Assembly (NCBI GenBank): GCA_036897095.1
Contig: JAYMSP010001172.1
Span: 1 to 35,276, forward strand
Length of the DNA stretch: 35,276 nucleotides
Source of the DNA: Plantago elongata
Taxonomy: Eukaryota; Streptophyta; Magnoliopsida; Lamiales; Plantaginaceae
Direction: 5' to 3'
In this document: positions 34,740-35,276 of the stretch, one piece after another
Numbering within the stretch: position 1 is the first letter of the stretch
Layout: each line of letters begins with the position of its first letter
The notes under the pieces: model-generated
The model's database searches: none
What the model saw: only the letters and a program-made list of their open reading frames with translations
Told to the model about the DNA's origin: nothing
Position numbers and translations under genes: made by a program

Positions 34740-34935
34740 GGAAACAACCCTAATTTTCTTCTTCAGCAGCGAGTCCGTTCATCGTTTCTTTTTATTCTTC
34801 TTCGTTTTTCTTCTCCTTTTTTGGCGTCGGCTTCTCCGCTTCTTCTTCCGCCGACCGTTCTTCTGGCGGCGACCGTGCCGTTGGTCTCCACTCTCACCGT
34901 CTCACTGGCGCACAACCTCTACAAATTTTGGTGAG
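34740..34935 (+). other. Possible first exon (5' UTR) of a plus-strand gene
   Basis: The stretch starts AACCCTAATTTTCTTCTTC, is rich in TTC and CT with a GC-rich centre, and ends TTTTG|GTGAGCTTTTC, a good splice donor. That is the typical look of a plant first exon and leader. No protein can be assigned, and any coding part would lie past the window. It stands head to head with the NUP160 fragment. Confidence 0.35.
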
Positions 34936-35276
34936 CTTTTCCCCTCTCTCATTTTGCTTTTTTGGAATTGGATTGACAGTGTCTGATTTTGAGTTATATC
35001 AATTCAAGTAGTAGTAGTCGTTAGACTGACAAACGAGCTGGATAAAGAAATTCTGATAATTTTTGGTACTAGTAAATTAGATATCAGCTATTTTGGAGAA
35101 GCCGTTGTGACCTGTGATTCCCTCTGTTCGATTTTGATGAATTACTGAATATGTTTGTTCAAAGGAGAGTTCCGTTGCCGACTATGTATTGCTTTGTTTA
35201 ACATTTCTCCAGTTCAGGAAAATCAGTTCATATCTTATCTGAACTTGTTTTTCACCTATAAGCTACTGCATTTTTT
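34936..35276. other. Unassigned right end of the window
   Basis: AT-rich DNA with no open frame of interest. It would be the first intron if the preceding stretch is a first exon. No NUP160 exon is recognisable on the minus strand here. Confidence 0.4.

Noticed and set aside
34444..34986. 180-codon open frame rich in Gly and Lys
   Set aside because: It is made open by the G26 and A25 runs, with no protein resemblance.

Overview
This is a 35.3 kb piece of a plant nuclear genome. The multi-exon genes with GT-AG introns, the AT-rich intergenic DNA and the abundance of Stowaway-like MITEs all point that way. The proteins resemble those of flowering plants, and most likely a eudicot, but the sequence does not fix the species. 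There is no prokaryotic or viral system here. The interest lies in four housekeeping-type genes, several dead gene copies, and a dense set of transposable elements.

Layout from left to right. (1) Positions 1-955: a decayed, internally deleted copy of the splicing factor CWC22. (2) 1875-3643, minus strand: an unrecognised acidic, coiled-coil protein with a C-terminal membrane anchor. (3) About 4035-7385: a 3.3 kb element with long inverted arms. Both arms carry an inward-facing TATA box, pyrimidine-rich leader and splice donor, and the interior is built from degenerate GAGAACATGG repeats. It looks like a non-autonomous Mutator-like or foldback element. (4) 7604-8168: a hAT-like MITE in gene-free DNA that runs to about 10.2 kb. 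(5) 10240-15827, plus strand: an Enhancer of Polycomb-like (EPL1) gene whose 12 coding exons join perfectly in frame (429 aa). (6) 16.6-17.7 kb: a mitochondrial 18S rRNA fragment (NUMT), then a broken GRF zinc-finger gene whose intron contains a 63-bp tandem repeat that copies its own splice acceptor. (7) 18437-20038, minus strand: a TVP38/TMEM64 (VTT-domain) membrane protein (301 aa), with a 5' UTR exon near 21.0 kb. (8) 21.1-23.5 kb: three Stowaway-like MITEs and a tiny tRNA-derived SINE with a 17-bp target duplication. (9) 23769-34357, minus strand: the C-terminal two thirds of nucleoporin NUP160, 17 exons and 1,027 codons in one unbroken frame. Its introns hold LINE remnants, a Stowaway MITE, another inverted-repeat element and a long poly-G tract. 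(10) 34.4-35.3 kb: a second poly-G tract, then what looks like the pyrimidine-rich first exon of a plus-strand gene, where the N-terminal half of NUP160 would be expected.

The genes do not form a pathway. EPL1 (chromatin acetylation), NUP160 (nuclear pore) and the TVP38 protein (endomembranes) are independent neighbours, as is usual in plants. Exon coordinates come from reading splice sites and checking that phases agree across each gene. Family names come from recognising conserved sequence, not from a database search.
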